Notes: generated by a model not told the origin, from the letters alone. Counted from the stretch's first letter, positions 7,856-16,927 are shown. The stretch is DNA of 64,000 nt from JBBRGK01 sp036741355 (GCA_036741355.1 DAINSK010000013.1:1-64000), one strand, 5' to 3'. Translations and numbers: made by a program.

Positions 7856-8761
7856 TCATACGGCCGCCGGACGAAACTCCGTGGCCACCTCGTCGATAAA
7901 TCGGGAGTAGATCTGCTTCTTCTGGTCCATTTCAATTTCGGCAGCCTGGATGATGATCTCGTCCACCCCGGCGCTGATGTAGTCGCTGATCTGCTGCTTC
8001 ACTTCACCGGGGTTTCCGGCGATCACGGCCCGCGCCGTGCCCCGGGCGCGCTCTACGACCGAGGCGTCATCGGAAAGGGCAAGCAATGCCATCGCAGACC
8101 GCGATATCTCCGCCGGATTGCGACCAATCTCGGCGCAGTGCCGGTCGAGGATCGCCCCTTTGTGTCGCATCACCTCCGGTGTGCCCCAGACGTTCCATTC
8201 GTTGGCATACCGGGCGGCGATCCGCAGTGTCTTCTGTTCACCGCCGCCGCCGATGAGGAGTGGCAGCGGTCGCTGGACCGGCTTGGGCTCAAGCGGCGCT
8301 TCGGTTAACTGGTAATACCGTCCGGCGAACGTCGTGCGTTCATTCTCAAACAGCCCCTTGATTACCTGGCACGCCTCTTCGAGGCGCCGCAACCGCCCGC
8401 CGACGGTGTAGAAGGGGATGCCGTACGCCTTGTGCTCGTTCTCCTGCCAGCCCGCGCCGAGGCCGAGCACGAAGCGGCCGCCGCTGATCTGATCGATGCC
8501 CGCGGCCATCTTGGCCAGCACCGCGGGATGGCGGAAGGTGTTGCCGCATACGAGCGTACCAATCCGCACCCTCGGCACTGCCGCGGCGAGTGCTGCGACC
8601 ATCGTCCAGCCCTCATTCATAGGTCCATTCGCGGCGGCGGTGTTGGGCATGAAGTGGTCCGAAAACCAGATGCCATCCCAGCCGATCGATTCGGTGTAGC
8701 GGCATTCGTCGAGGATGTCTCGCCAGGTGCTGGCCGCTTCGATCGAGATCGCAAAACGCAT
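7856..8761 (-). CDS. Luciferase-like, probably F420-dependent oxidoreductase
   Basis: A 301-residue luciferase-like protein: SIGWDGIWFSDHFM near the start, VRIGTLVCGNTFRHPAVLAKMAAGIDQISGGR and LGLGAGWQENEHKAYG in the barrel, then PLPLLIGGGGE. This short form without the NtaA insertions commonly uses F420 rather than FMN. The ATG at 8761 has a strong GGGAGGAT ahead of it. It is the first gene of the unit running to 5351, with an unusually long upstream region (8762-9330) for a promoter. Substrate unknown. Confidence 0.85.
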   Translation of the reverse strand: MRFAISIEAASTWRDILDECRYTESIGWDGIWFSDHFMPNTAAANGPMNEGWTMVAALAAAVPRVRIGTLVCGNTFRHPAVLAKMAAGIDQISGGRFVLGLGAGWQENEHKAYGIPFYTVGGRLRRLEEACQVIKGLFENERTTFAGRYYQLTEAPLEPKPVQRPLPLLIGGGGEQKTLRIAARYANEWNVWGTPEVMRHKGAILDRHCAEIGRNPAEISRSAMALLALSDDASVVERARGTARAVIAGNPGEVKQQISDYISAGVDEIIIQAAEIEMDQKKQIYSRFIDEVATEFRPAAV

Positions 8762-8897
8762 CAAATCCTCCCTTGTGAATGGAGCACACGCGGGGGTACA
8801 CCTGCGCCGAGAATACTGAACCGGGTATTCTCACGCGGTACCCGGGCCGTCGCTGCGACCCAGCGTACCGTAGCGGTGGCGTACCGTCATCGTTGCA

Positions 8898-9033
8898 GGC
8901 GGTCCCGGCGACTAAAGTCGCAGGCTCATGTAGCAAAGTCCGTCTGACCGGACTACTGGTTAGCATCCCCGCCGGCGAGCGCCGCAACCGGCGTAAGCCG
9001 GTTTTGTCATCTGAGCCTGCAGTTTCAACCGCC
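8898..9033. repeat. Composite palindromic intergenic element
   Basis: Nested inverted repeats: outer arms GGCGGT (8898-8903) and ACCGCC (9028-9033), inner arms GCAGGCTCA (8920-8928) and TGAGCCTGC (9012-9020). Between and beside them are three local hairpins: CGACT-AA-AGTCG (8909-8920), AGTCCG..CGGACT (8937-8954) and AACCGGC-GTAA-GCCGGTT followed by TT (8986-9005), the last resembling an intrinsic terminator. The layout suggests a small non-coding mobile or REP-like repeat inserted between divergent genes. Confidence 0.5.
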
Positions 9034-9212
9034 GGGCGATCCCCGGGTGTGTTGAATCCACCGGGCGACCGGGCGATCAGCCGCGTACGCGGGCCGGACA
9101 AAACTTTGATGTGCAACCGGCAGGCCCACCGAAGGTCAACGCTTTATCGCGCTCATCGAGCATACGCCGGAGGACATCGTATGCTGCAGTGTACAGACCA
9201 GAGGCGCGACAC

Positions 9213-9317
9213 CGGTCGCTGCGGCGGGAATTCAGGCTCGACCCCGGCTGGGTGTTCCTTAGCCACAACTCGTGTGGCGCCCGATCGCCATCGCAATATA
9301 GCCATATAGATGAATAG
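9213..9317 (+). pseudogene. Class V aminotransferase N-terminal remnant
   Basis: The frame ending at 9317 reads LRREFRLDPGWVFLSHNSCGAR, which resembles the opening of isopenicillin-N-epimerase-like class V aminotransferases (usually 'F.LDP...FLNHGSFGACP'). It then ends within a dozen residues and nothing of the PLP-binding domain follows. It sits directly in front of the cyclase gene and is probably a truncated relic. Confidence 0.3.
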
Positions 9318-9330
9318 AGGGGATATTCAG

Positions 9331-10248
9331 ATGTCCATGCCTGAGCGCAAACCACCAACGCTGGAAGAGGTTGTGGATTACCTGCACGGCGCGCGTAGCA
9401 ACTGGGGGCGCTGGGGCCCTGACGACCAGCGCGGCGCCGTGAACCTGATCACGCCGGCAAAGAGGGTTGCGGCGGCGTCGCTCGTGCGCAGCGGGCGCAG
9501 CGTCTCGCTCAGCCGGGTGTGGCCGCGCACCCCCGGACCGGACAATCCAACCCCCGCCCAACACTACATGACCATGAACCAACGCGGCAGCGGCGGTTGG
9601 GCAGCGGACTACTACGGCATCTCCTACCACGGCTATGCGACGACCCATATCGACGCCCTCTGCCATGTATGGGACGAGCACGGCATGTGGAACGGCCGCA
9701 ACCCGCAGCAAGAGATCACCATGGGCGGCGCCCGCTTCGGCGACATCGATCAATGGCGCGACGGAATCATCACCCGTGGCGTGCTTCTGGACGTGCCGAA
9801 GCACCGCGGCGTACCGTATGTCACCGATGACAGCCCTGTACATGGCTGGGAACTGGAGGAGATCGCCGCCGCACAGGGGGTGAAGCTGGAAGCCGGCGAC
9901 GCGCTCTTCGTGTACAGCGGCCGCGAAGAGTTTCACCGGGCCAACCCGAACCGGTCCATCGGTCTGCGTCCGGGTTTGCACAGCTCCTGCCTGCCATTCA
10001 TTCGTGATCACGACGTCGCCGTTCTCGGTTGGGACCTCATGGACGCCGCGAACGGCGAGTATGCGATCCCATGGACGGTACATGGCGCCCTCTTCGCCTA
10101 CGGCGTGGCCCTCGTCGATAACTGCCTGCTGCAGCCGCTGGCAGATGCATGCGTGGAAGAGGGACGATGCGACTTCATGCTGACGGTGGCGCCGTTGCGC
10201 GTCGTTGGCGGCACGGGCTCGCCCGCCAACCCGCTCGCGCTGTTTTAG
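9331..10248 (+). CDS. Cyclase-family metal-dependent hydrolase (kynurenine-formamidase-like)
   Basis: A 305-residue member of the cyclase family. The metal-binding signature HxGTHxDxxxH appears as HGYATTHIDALCHVW, and 'HSSCLPFIRDHDVAVLGWD' and PWTVHGALF are typical of the bacterial plant-type branch. Enzymes of the fold hydrolyse amide or lactone bonds, for example formylkynurenine or isatin ring opening. The start at 9331 is set by AGAGGGGAT eight bases upstream; an ATG at 9310 is in frame but precedes that site. Its position among monooxygenases suggests ring opening in a degradation route. Confidence 0.85.
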   Translation: MSMPERKPPTLEEVVDYLHGARSNWGRWGPDDQRGAVNLITPAKRVAAASLVRSGRSVSLSRVWPRTPGPDNPTPAQHYMTMNQRGSGGWAADYYGISYHGYATTHIDALCHVWDEHGMWNGRNPQQEITMGGARFGDIDQWRDGIITRGVLLDVPKHRGVPYVTDDSPVHGWELEEIAAAQGVKLEAGDALFVYSGREEFHRANPNRSIGLRPGLHSSCLPFIRDHDVAVLGWDLMDAANGEYAIPWTVHGALFAYGVALVDNCLLQPLADACVEEGRCDFMLTVAPLRVVGGTGSPANPLALF

Positions 10249-10337
10249 GTCCTTCAGCCGGGACCGTCGCCGGCGTCTTCACGGCCCGCGGCCGTGTGGC
10301 TCGCTAGATCACCCGGCGCGAAGTAAGGAATAATGGA

Positions 10338-11363
10338 ATGCGGTTCGGTCTCGCTTATGACTTTCGCAACCCCGAGCAGTGGCGGTTGCCGTGGCCGCAA
10401 TTCTACGGCGCCGTACTCGATCAGATTGTCTACGCGGAGCAGCTAGGGTTCGATTCGGTCTGGCTGACCGAACATCATTTCGTTGCGGACGGCTACCTGC
10501 CGGCATCACTGGCGATCGCCGCCGCTATCGCCGCCCGCACGTCTCGGATACGGATCGGCACCTTCATCCTGGAACTACCGCTGTATCACGCCGCGCAGGT
10601 AGCTGAACAGGTTGCGGTCATTGATCAGCTTTCGGGCGGTCGAATCGAGCTCGGGCTTGGTATGGGATATCGCGAGGAAGAGTTCCGGGCGTTTGGCGTG
10701 CCGCGCAAGCAGCGGGTAGGACGCTTTGTGGAAGGGATTCACGTACTCAGGGCGCTGTTCGGCGGCGGACCGGTCACACACCGCGGCCGCTACTACGAAT
10801 TGGACGGCGTACAACTCGGCCCCCCGCCAGCGCAGCTGGGTGGACCGCCCATGTGGCTGGGGGCGATGAGCGTGCCGCAGGCTCAGAGGGCGGCGGCGCT
10901 ACGCGCCAACCTGATGCCACAAGGCGATCGACGCGAAACCTACGATCCGTGGCACGAAGCGCTCGCGGCTTCCGGTGAGGATCCGACCGACTACCGGGTG
11001 CTGGTCAACCGCCCATTCATGGTCACCGATGATCCCGGCCGTGCGTGGCAGCGGTTGCGACCGGGCGAGGCGTACCGCGCCGGATTATATGCCGAGTGGT
11101 TAAACGCGGGCGGCCAGCCGCCCGTGCGACCCACGCAGCCGGAGGGCAGCGCGGTAGTGCCGGTGCTCGAAGGCCGCTACCTGCTGGGCACGCCGCAGCA
11201 TATCGTCGCGGAAATCCGTACATACCGCGAGCGCGTACCGGTCACCGACTTGATCGCGTGGGGTGTCCCGCTTGGTCTGAGACCCGATGACCCGGAGTTA
11301 ATGCTCTCGCTGGAGCAGTTTTCCCAAGAGGTCATTCCAACGCTTGCGCCACGGCCTGGTTGA
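10338..11363 (+). CDS. Luciferase-like flavin monooxygenase
   Basis: A 341-residue luciferase-like protein beginning MRFGLAYDFRNPEQW. Typical segments are GFDSVWLTEHHFVADGY, SRIRIGTFILELPLYHAAQVAEQ, DQLSGGRIELGLGMGYREEEF and GPPMWLGAMS. The ..TEHHF.. motif is shared with bacterial luciferase alpha-like enzymes. It follows the cyclase gene by 89 bases on the same strand and converges on the gene at 11409-12350. Cofactor could be FMNH2 or F420H2; substrate unknown. Confidence 0.85.
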   Translation: MRFGLAYDFRNPEQWRLPWPQFYGAVLDQIVYAEQLGFDSVWLTEHHFVADGYLPASLAIAAAIAARTSRIRIGTFILELPLYHAAQVAEQVAVIDQLSGGRIELGLGMGYREEEFRAFGVPRKQRVGRFVEGIHVLRALFGGGPVTHRGRYYELDGVQLGPPPAQLGGPPMWLGAMSVPQAQRAAALRANLMPQGDRRETYDPWHEALAASGEDPTDYRVLVNRPFMVTDDPGRAWQRLRPGEAYRAGLYAEWLNAGGQPPVRPTQPEGSAVVPVLEGRYLLGTPQHIVAEIRTYRERVPVTDLIAWGVPLGLRPDDPELMLSLEQFSQEVIPTLAPRPG

Positions 11364-11408
11364 ACCGTTATTGGCACCACACAACGCGATTTCCGACGAA
11401 GTGGCGCC

Positions 11409-12350
11409 TCAGGAAGCGGCGGGGGTAAGGGCGCGCTGCTTGCGGGCGAGCGCAGCCAAGAATTCAATTGTGCGCTCGGAGCCCGCGCCGGGAGCAGTAA
11501 ATACGCCCGCGTTGAAGTCCGTAACGCCGAGCGTAGCGAGCTCGCGCAGACGCGCCGCGATTTCGTCTTCCGCGCCTATCAGGGCAACGTCCTCGGGGTT
11601 CTCGACGCCGCCCCGGTCGAGCGTGGCCCGGTAAGACGGCCACTGCCCGTACTGGACGAAGAGCCGCTTGGCCGATTCGCGCGCGGCCGTAACGTCATCG
11701 GTAACGCAGACGGGCAGCCCCGCCACAATGCGAGGCGCTGGCCGGCCGGCAGCCGCGGCGGCGGCGGTGATCGTCGGGATCGCCACGTCGCGCAAATAAA
11801 CCGGACCGCCCATCCAGGTCACCGTCCCCTCGGCGAGCCGGCCGCACAGGCGCAGCATGGCGGGTCCGAGGGCCGCGACCAGCACCGGCGGGCGTGTCGC
11901 GCCCGCCACCTGGATCTGCGCCGCGACCCTGTACAGCTCGCCGCTGAACCGGGTGGGCTCCTGCGCCAGCAGGCCGTTGAGCACCGTCAGATACTCCCGC
12001 GTGTGCGGGATCGGCCGGCTGTAATCGAGCCCGAGCGCGTCCTCCATCATATCGCGGTGGCTCAGGCCGATACCGAGCGTGAGCCGGTTGCCGCTCGCGG
12101 CCTGGGTGGTCAGCGCCTGTTGCGCGAGCGCCGCCGGGTGACGAGGGTAGGTGGGAACGACGGCCGTCCCCAGTTCAATCCGGTCAGTCTCACGTCCGGC
12201 GATGGCCAGCACCGTCAGCGCTTCGAAGCCAAACGCATGCGAGAGCCACGCGGTGGCAAACCCATCCCGCTCGGCGCGTTGAGCCGCCGCGACGAGCGTC
12301 TCCAGTGTCTGTGTCGCGACCGCTCGTGCCAGCCCGATTCCGATGCGCAT
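11409..12350 (-). CDS. Luciferase-like F420-dependent oxidoreductase
   Basis: A 313-residue protein, MRIGIGLAR.. with RDGFATAWLSHAFGFEALTV, RIELGTAVVPTYPRHPAALAQQALT, NRLTLGIGLSHRDMMED and an alanine-rich C-terminal half. These fit the F420-dependent branch of the luciferase family, close to methylenetetrahydromethanopterin-reductase-like proteins. The ATG at 12350 is chosen because of the very strong GAGGAGGAAG just upstream. It lies 45 bases from the convergent gene at 10338-11363. Confidence 0.85.
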   Translation of the reverse strand: MRIGIGLARAVATQTLETLVAAAQRAERDGFATAWLSHAFGFEALTVLAIAGRETDRIELGTAVVPTYPRHPAALAQQALTTQAASGNRLTLGIGLSHRDMMEDALGLDYSRPIPHTREYLTVLNGLLAQEPTRFSGELYRVAAQIQVAGATRPPVLVAALGPAMLRLCGRLAEGTVTWMGGPVYLRDVAIPTITAAAAAAGRPAPRIVAGLPVCVTDDVTAARESAKRLFVQYGQWPSYRATLDRGGVENPEDVALIGAEDEIAARLRELATLGVTDFNAGVFTAPGAGSERTIEFLAALARKQRALTPAAS

Positions 12351-12510
12351 TAGCTTCCTCCTCGTCTGGTATTCTCTACAGTAACCCGTCCCTTGCAAGA
12401 CTCACCGCTGGACCGGGGTGCTCGGGCGGAGACATCGCGATTGCCGGAACGTGCGTAAAAGCAAGCTCCGAGCAATAGGTTCCAGGCGGAAACGCGGCCG
12501 GCCCTGATTG

Positions 12511-12954
12511 CTAGGTTTCGCGGTAGATGGGCTTCCGGAGCCGGACTTGGTCGAGCAGGCGCAGGTTGAGCGGCTCCATCTCATGGCCGCGCGGCTGCGG
12601 TGGCCGTGGATCAAGCCCCAGCAGGCCGATCACGCTCGGATCACTGTAGTAGCCGGCGTATGCAGAGACCACGAGCGCCTCGAAGGACGCGGCGTGCGAC
12701 GCTTCGATCTCTTTCATCACGCTGTCTCGTGGGGCGTCTGAAAGGTAGGTGAATCCGGCGTTACCATGGCGCAGGCTACTTTGCTCAATCTCCGAAAAGA
12801 GCGGAGCGGCGACACCGCCCGATGCTACGACGCGGGCTACGTAGTCGCTCGCGATTTCGCCGGCACTGGGGAAGCCGTCGCCGGCCGGGATGATGCGATC
12901 GAGCACGGCCACGAGCAGGTCGCGCCCTATGGCTACTGCGTCACTTTGGGTCAT
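12511..12954 (-). CDS. Gluconate 2-dehydrogenase subunit-3-like protein
   Basis: A 147-residue protein with LLVAVLDRIIPAGDGFPSAGEIASDYV near the N-terminus, a segment seen in the small subunits that accompany GMC-type dehydrogenases. There is no visible Tat signal, unlike periplasmic members. Its ATG overlaps the stop of the GMC oxidoreductase reading frame (ATGA), so the two were translationally coupled. Because the partner gene at 12951-14641 is interrupted, this subunit may now be without its catalytic subunit. Confidence 0.7.
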   Translation of the reverse strand: MTQSDAVAIGRDLLVAVLDRIIPAGDGFPSAGEIASDYVARVVASGGVAAPLFSEIEQSSLRHGNAGFTYLSDAPRDSVMKEIEASHAASFEALVVSAYAGYYSDPSVIGLLGLDPRPPQPRGHEMEPLNLRLLDQVRLRKPIYRET

Positions 12955-13257
12955 CGCTGCCTCGCATCGTGGATGAAACGGTCCGCCATGCGGAGCGCCA
13001 CGGCCTGGATCGTGGAAGTAGGGTTCACTCCGCCGCAGGTTGGCATGACGCTGCCGTCGATGACGTAGAGGTTGGGCACGTCGTGGCTCTGACCGTCGCT
13101 GTTCACGACCGCGCACCTATACGATGAAATAGTCGACGGGGTATCCGTAGTCCGCAGAGAGTCTGGTGGCTCTCTTTCGGACCGGAGAAGAAGTCCCAGA
13201 CGTGAGTTACATTAGCAGCTCCGCTATATAGACGGTAACGCTTCATTCAGTACCTCT

Positions 13258-13545
13258 TCATGGAAGTGGAAAGTGGTAACTGAGGCATGTATTCCGTACC
13301 CACTTCTCTGGATCACTAGAGCTTCCCTGGCTAAGGATCCCCGCGTCTCGACAATCTGCAGCAATCTTAGTCAGTGAGTCTAGTGCACCTTGTTGGTTAC
13401 CTACTCTAGCGTTGTCAACATAGCTCTGTAGGTGACCGTACATCTGGTTCTCCATACCGAGCCATTGCGCATCAGCCGTCGAGCCGCTACACCCGCTTAT
13501 CAGTACTAGTGAGATTGGCAGTAGCAGATACCGTACTAACTTCAT
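13258..13545 (-). CDS. Small lipoprotein inside the GMC gene
   Basis: A 95-residue protein with a lipoprotein signal, MKLVRYLLLPISLVLISGCSG (lipobox LISGC), and a mature part of about 75 residues with two further cysteines (AADCRD, RNTCLSY) and no family I recognise. GAGG lies seven bases before the ATG at 13545, and the ATG overlaps the stop of the preceding partial reading frame (TAATG). The codon use and base composition differ from the surrounding high-GC genes, consistent with foreign origin of the whole 13114-13784 segment. Confidence 0.55.
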   Translation of the reverse strand: MKLVRYLLLPISLVLISGCSGSTADAQWLGMENQMYGHLQSYVDNARVGNQQGALDSLTKIAADCRDAGILSQGSSSDPEKWVRNTCLSYHFPLP

Positions 13546-13784
13546 TATTGTACCTCGATCCACTCGTAGGGTCCGAGTCCATAGTTGATGCTCGTGTCGA
13601 TCCATGGGTACGGGTATCCGGATCCTAATCCTCCACCTCTGTCGTAGATGACGAACCGGAGACCGCGGTTGTAGACCACCGAGTATGCTGGGATGTCCCA
13701 ACTAGCTGCAGCTACATCCTCTCCAGGCGCTGAGTGGTCCCATCCTCCATAGTACGTAGGTCCTTGTACGTTACTGTACTCGGT
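13545..13784 (-). pseudogene. 5'-truncated reading frame upstream of the lipoprotein
   Basis: An open frame without start codon runs from the junction with the GMC gene to a TAA at 13547-13545. It encodes about 80 residues including DIPAYSVVYNRGLRFVIYD and YPYPWIDTSINYG. The 'IPxYSxVY..G..FVIyDrGG...iD' pattern faintly recalls 3D/double-psi-barrel domains of cell-wall lytic proteins, but the evidence is thin. The 5' part of the gene is missing, so the inserted segment does not carry the complete gene. Confidence 0.4.
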
Positions 13785-14802
13785 TACGCGAGCACATACG
13801 GCGTACCCACACCGTTACAGGCGACGACCACCACCCGCGCTGTCTGCTCGACGACCTGTCCGTCGGCGTCATAGTAGACCGCGCCGCCGGCCAGCCCATC
13901 TTTCGTGACCGTGATCTCGCGCACCCGGGCGCCGGTCTCCAGTGTGGCCCCAAGAGCCAGCGCCTTCGGCCAATAGGTGACATCGGTACTGGCCTTCGCG
14001 CCGATGGGGCAGCCGAGGTCGCATGGGCCGCAGTTATTGCAGGCGTGCCGGCCGTCGTAATCGCGCGTGATGATAGCGCTGTCCGACGGCCACCAGTGCC
14101 AGCCAAGCCGCTCGAAGCCGGCGACGATCGTCTCGCCCAGCTTGCCCAACGGAATCGGCGGCGTCTGCCGTGGCGGCTTGGGTGGATAGGCCGGGTCGCC
14201 GGTGACGCCGGATACGCCCATCATGCGGTCGTTGAGGTCGAAGTAGGGCTCGAGCTCCGCGTAGCTCAGAGGCCAATCGTCGGCGACGCCGTCAAGCGTC
14301 TTGACCCGGAAGTCGGAGGGATGCAGGCGGGGGAAGTGCGCGCTCCAGTGAATCGTGCTTCCGCCGACGGCGTTGTACATGAGCGGGATGATGGGGGTAG
14401 CGTCGTTGTTCAGTGGATAGTCGGCGGGCAACTCGCGAACGTTCGGATCGGGATGCATGTCGGTGAAGCGGTGGAGCTCCCAGGCGTCACGCGTGTGCGC
14501 GAAGGTCCTGGGATCAACCCACGGACCCTGCTCCAGGCAGTGGACCTTGATGCCGGCGCGGCTCAGGCTCCAGGTGAAGGCGGCGCCCGACGCGCCCGCG
14601 CCGATCACCAGCACGTCCACCGGTTCACGGTCAGCGATCATGCCCGACCTCCTGGTGCTCGATCAAGCAACGCCTGCAGGCGCTCGTTCATTATCTTCGC
14701 GGTTACCAGCACACCTTCCTATCTGAACCGGTATCATCGCAATCGGCTCACACTATACACTCCCTGCCAAGGCGCCGCTTACGACGCCTGAAGGGAGCCG
14801 CG

Positions 14803-15696
14803 ATGCCCTCGAACACCGCCGGCCTACGTATCGTCGCCTATACCGTGCGGCCGCAGGCGCATCAGGTCATCACCGATTGGTGCGACCGCGGCGGTCACAA
14901 GCTGCTGCTCTTGATCACCACACCCGGGCCGAAGAGCCGGCCGTCGCCAACTTACCGCGAGGTATTGAACGCAGCGCCGCGCACGCAGGAGGTCCTGATC
15001 ACTACCCGCATGCAGCGTCCGGTGTCCTTGATCCGCGATCTGCAGCCGGACCTCGTCATTTCGTTCACCTTTCCCTACCGTGTGCCTCCCGAGGTCGTGG
15101 CTATTCCAAAGTACGGCGCGGTGAACCTGCACCCGGCGCCGCTGCCGCTCTACCGTGGCCCGAATCCGCTGCGCAGCATCTATGATGGCCACCCCGAACT
15201 CGGCTCGACGCTCCACTGGATCGCGCCGGAGTACGACACGGGCAACATCCTCGCCCGGGTCTGCCGCCCGCTGCCTGAGGACCGCAGTCTCCAGAGCGTG
15301 TTTGGAACCTGGGCTGGCACGATGCAGTCCGCGCTCGAACAGGGGGTCGCCCGCGCCCTGGCCGGCGATCCCGGCACCCCGCAGGATGAGAGCCTGGCCA
15401 GCTATGGAAGCATCTTCACCACCGGGGAGCGGTGGCTCGACTGGAGTCTGCCCGCCGCTTTACTGCAGGGGCGGGCAACCGTGCTCGCCGTCAACACCGA
15501 AGGCCTCGAAGACCACAACGCCCCGGGCTGCCTGGCGTCGATCGGCGGCTCGGCCTATGCCGTTCAACGGGTCACTCCGTTGCGCGGTGTGCCGCCGCCA
15601 GCGGCGCCCGGAACGGTTATTGCCACAATGGACGGTACCATCACGCTCTGCTGCGGCGACGGCGTTCTGCAGGTGCATGCGACGCCGATAGGTTAG
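14803..15696 (+). CDS. Methionyl-tRNA-formyltransferase-like protein
   Basis: A 297-residue formyltransferase fold protein. The active-site region reads YGAVNLHPAPLPLYRGPNP, with the Asn and His of the N..H..D catalytic triad, and the Asp is in APEYDTGNILAR. A C-terminal domain resembling that of Fmt follows (ALAVNTEGLEDHN.. to VQRVTPLRG). It is probably a formyltransferase acting on a nucleotide sugar, amine or other small substrate rather than the housekeeping Fmt, given its position in a catabolic region. GAAGGGAG lies before the ATG. Confidence 0.75.
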   Translation: MPSNTAGLRIVAYTVRPQAHQVITDWCDRGGHKLLLLITTPGPKSRPSPTYREVLNAAPRTQEVLITTRMQRPVSLIRDLQPDLVISFTFPYRVPPEVVAIPKYGAVNLHPAPLPLYRGPNPLRSIYDGHPELGSTLHWIAPEYDTGNILARVCRPLPEDRSLQSVFGTWAGTMQSALEQGVARALAGDPGTPQDESLASYGSIFTTGERWLDWSLPAALLQGRATVLAVNTEGLEDHNAPGCLASIGGSAYAVQRVTPLRGVPPPAAPGTVIATMDGTITLCCGDGVLQVHATPIG

Positions 15697-15762
15697 GGAT
15701 TCCGTACCGCGTTCGAGGGAGTGCTAGGATGCGATGAGGGCGCACCAAACGCCCGGAGGGGA

Positions 15763-16920
15763 ATGATGAGAGCAGGCGTTCATTTCAACTATCAGAACTA
15801 CGGGGACTGGGATCGCTTCGAAGGCCATCACGCCGGCCCCCCCGTCGTGTCAGACCAGCAAGTGTACGAAGAAGAGTTGCACCTGGGCGGTCTCGTCGAG
15901 CGGCTCGGGTTCGATTCCTACTGGGCGATCGACCACCACTTCGCCCCGTACATCATGACCGCTGGAGCGATTCAACACCTGACCTATTTCGCTGGGAAGA
16001 CCAGTCGCATCGACTTTGGCACCATGGTGGTTGTGCTGCCCTGGTACGACCCGGTCGTGGTCGCCGAGCAAGTTAGCGTGCTCGACAACCTGCTGCAGGG
16101 GCGCCGCCTCACGCTTGGCCTCGGCCGCGGTGCCGCAAAGCGCGAATTCGATGCCTTCAGGATTCCCATGGATGAATCGCGCGACCGTTTCGCGGAGTCG
16201 CTCGAGATCGTTCGCAAGGCGTTAACGCAGGAGTGGTTCTCCCACGAGGGCCAGTTCTACAGCATTCCCGAAACGACCATTCGCCCGCGTCCGCGGAACC
16301 CGCAGGAGCTGGTGGGGCGTATGCGCGTGGCGTGGACCAGTACCGAAACCCTGCCCATCGCGGCGAACGCGGGGTTGGGCATGCTGATGACCAACCAAAA
16401 GAGCTGGGAAGAGTACCGCGAGGACGTTCGCGGCTTCAACGCCGTACGCGCCGATAAAGGCTGGTCGCCGATCCAGCCGAGCGTCGTGGTACACGTCTCC
16501 TGCTTCGATACGGAAGCAGAGGCCTGGGACACCATCCTGCGCCACACCATCGAGGCGCAGAACAGCGTCCAGCGGCACTATGGGTGGAAGGACGCCGACC
16601 GCTTCCGCCAGACCAAGGGCTACGAGCAGTACGCCAAATTCGGCGAGCTGCTGCAGCGAAAAACCGCGGAGGAGGTCGGGGAGCACAACGCACGCCCGCA
16701 GGCGTGGGGCACACCCGACCAGGTGCTGGAAAAGCTACAGCACGTCCAGCGAATGACCAGCGCCGAAGAGCTGATCCTGAACTTCCGCTTCGGCGGAATG
16801 CCCGCCGGCACCGCGGAACGCTCGATGCGCCTCTTCGCCGCCGAAGTCCTGCCAAAGCTCCACGAACTCGACGCCCCGCTCCACTCCGACATGGTCGGCG
16901 CCGCCACCGCGACCCCATAA
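15763..16920 (+). CDS. Luciferase-like flavin monooxygenase
   Basis: About 385 residues with a bacterial-luciferase-like start (AGVHFNYQNYGDWD), GFDSYWAIDHHFAPYIMTAG, SRIDFGTMVVVLPWYDPVVVAEQVSVLD and GRRLTLGLGRGAAKREFDAFR. Two adjacent ATG codons (15763, 15766) follow GGAGGGG; either could be used. It is the fifth luciferase-like enzyme within 12 kb. The next gene begins seven bases after its stop. Confidence 0.85.
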   Translation: MMRAGVHFNYQNYGDWDRFEGHHAGPPVVSDQQVYEEELHLGGLVERLGFDSYWAIDHHFAPYIMTAGAIQHLTYFAGKTSRIDFGTMVVVLPWYDPVVVAEQVSVLDNLLQGRRLTLGLGRGAAKREFDAFRIPMDESRDRFAESLEIVRKALTQEWFSHEGQFYSIPETTIRPRPRNPQELVGRMRVAWTSTETLPIAANAGLGMLMTNQKSWEEYREDVRGFNAVRADKGWSPIQPSVVVHVSCFDTEAEAWDTILRHTIEAQNSVQRHYGWKDADRFRQTKGYEQYAKFGELLQRKTAEEVGEHNARPQAWGTPDQVLEKLQHVQRMTSAEELILNFRFGGMPAGTAERSMRLFAAEVLPKLHELDAPLHSDMVGAATATP

Positions 16921-16927
16921 CGGAGCA

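Larger units (their letters stand above)
12951..14641 (-). pseudogene. GMC oxidoreductase with replaced central part
   Basis: 14641-13784 encodes a normal N-terminal FAD domain: VLVIGAGASGAAFTWSLSRAG, the YNAVGGSTIHWSAH motif, a CNNCGPCDLGCPIGAK cysteine cluster and VACNGVGTPYVLA, then a stop. The C-terminal end of the same family, SDGQSHDVPNLYVIDGSVMP and CGGVNPTSTIQAVALRMAD, is found at about 13113-12951. The roughly 200 residues expected between are absent. In their place lie about 670 bases of more AT-rich DNA with unrelated genes. Either a real replacement or an assembly fault; as written the enzyme cannot be made. Confidence 0.75.

Noticed and set aside
9077..9246. Minus-strand YDVLRRMLDERDKALTFGGP looks protein-like
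   Set aside because: No family could be named and the frame has no good start; possibly part of another relic but not supportable.
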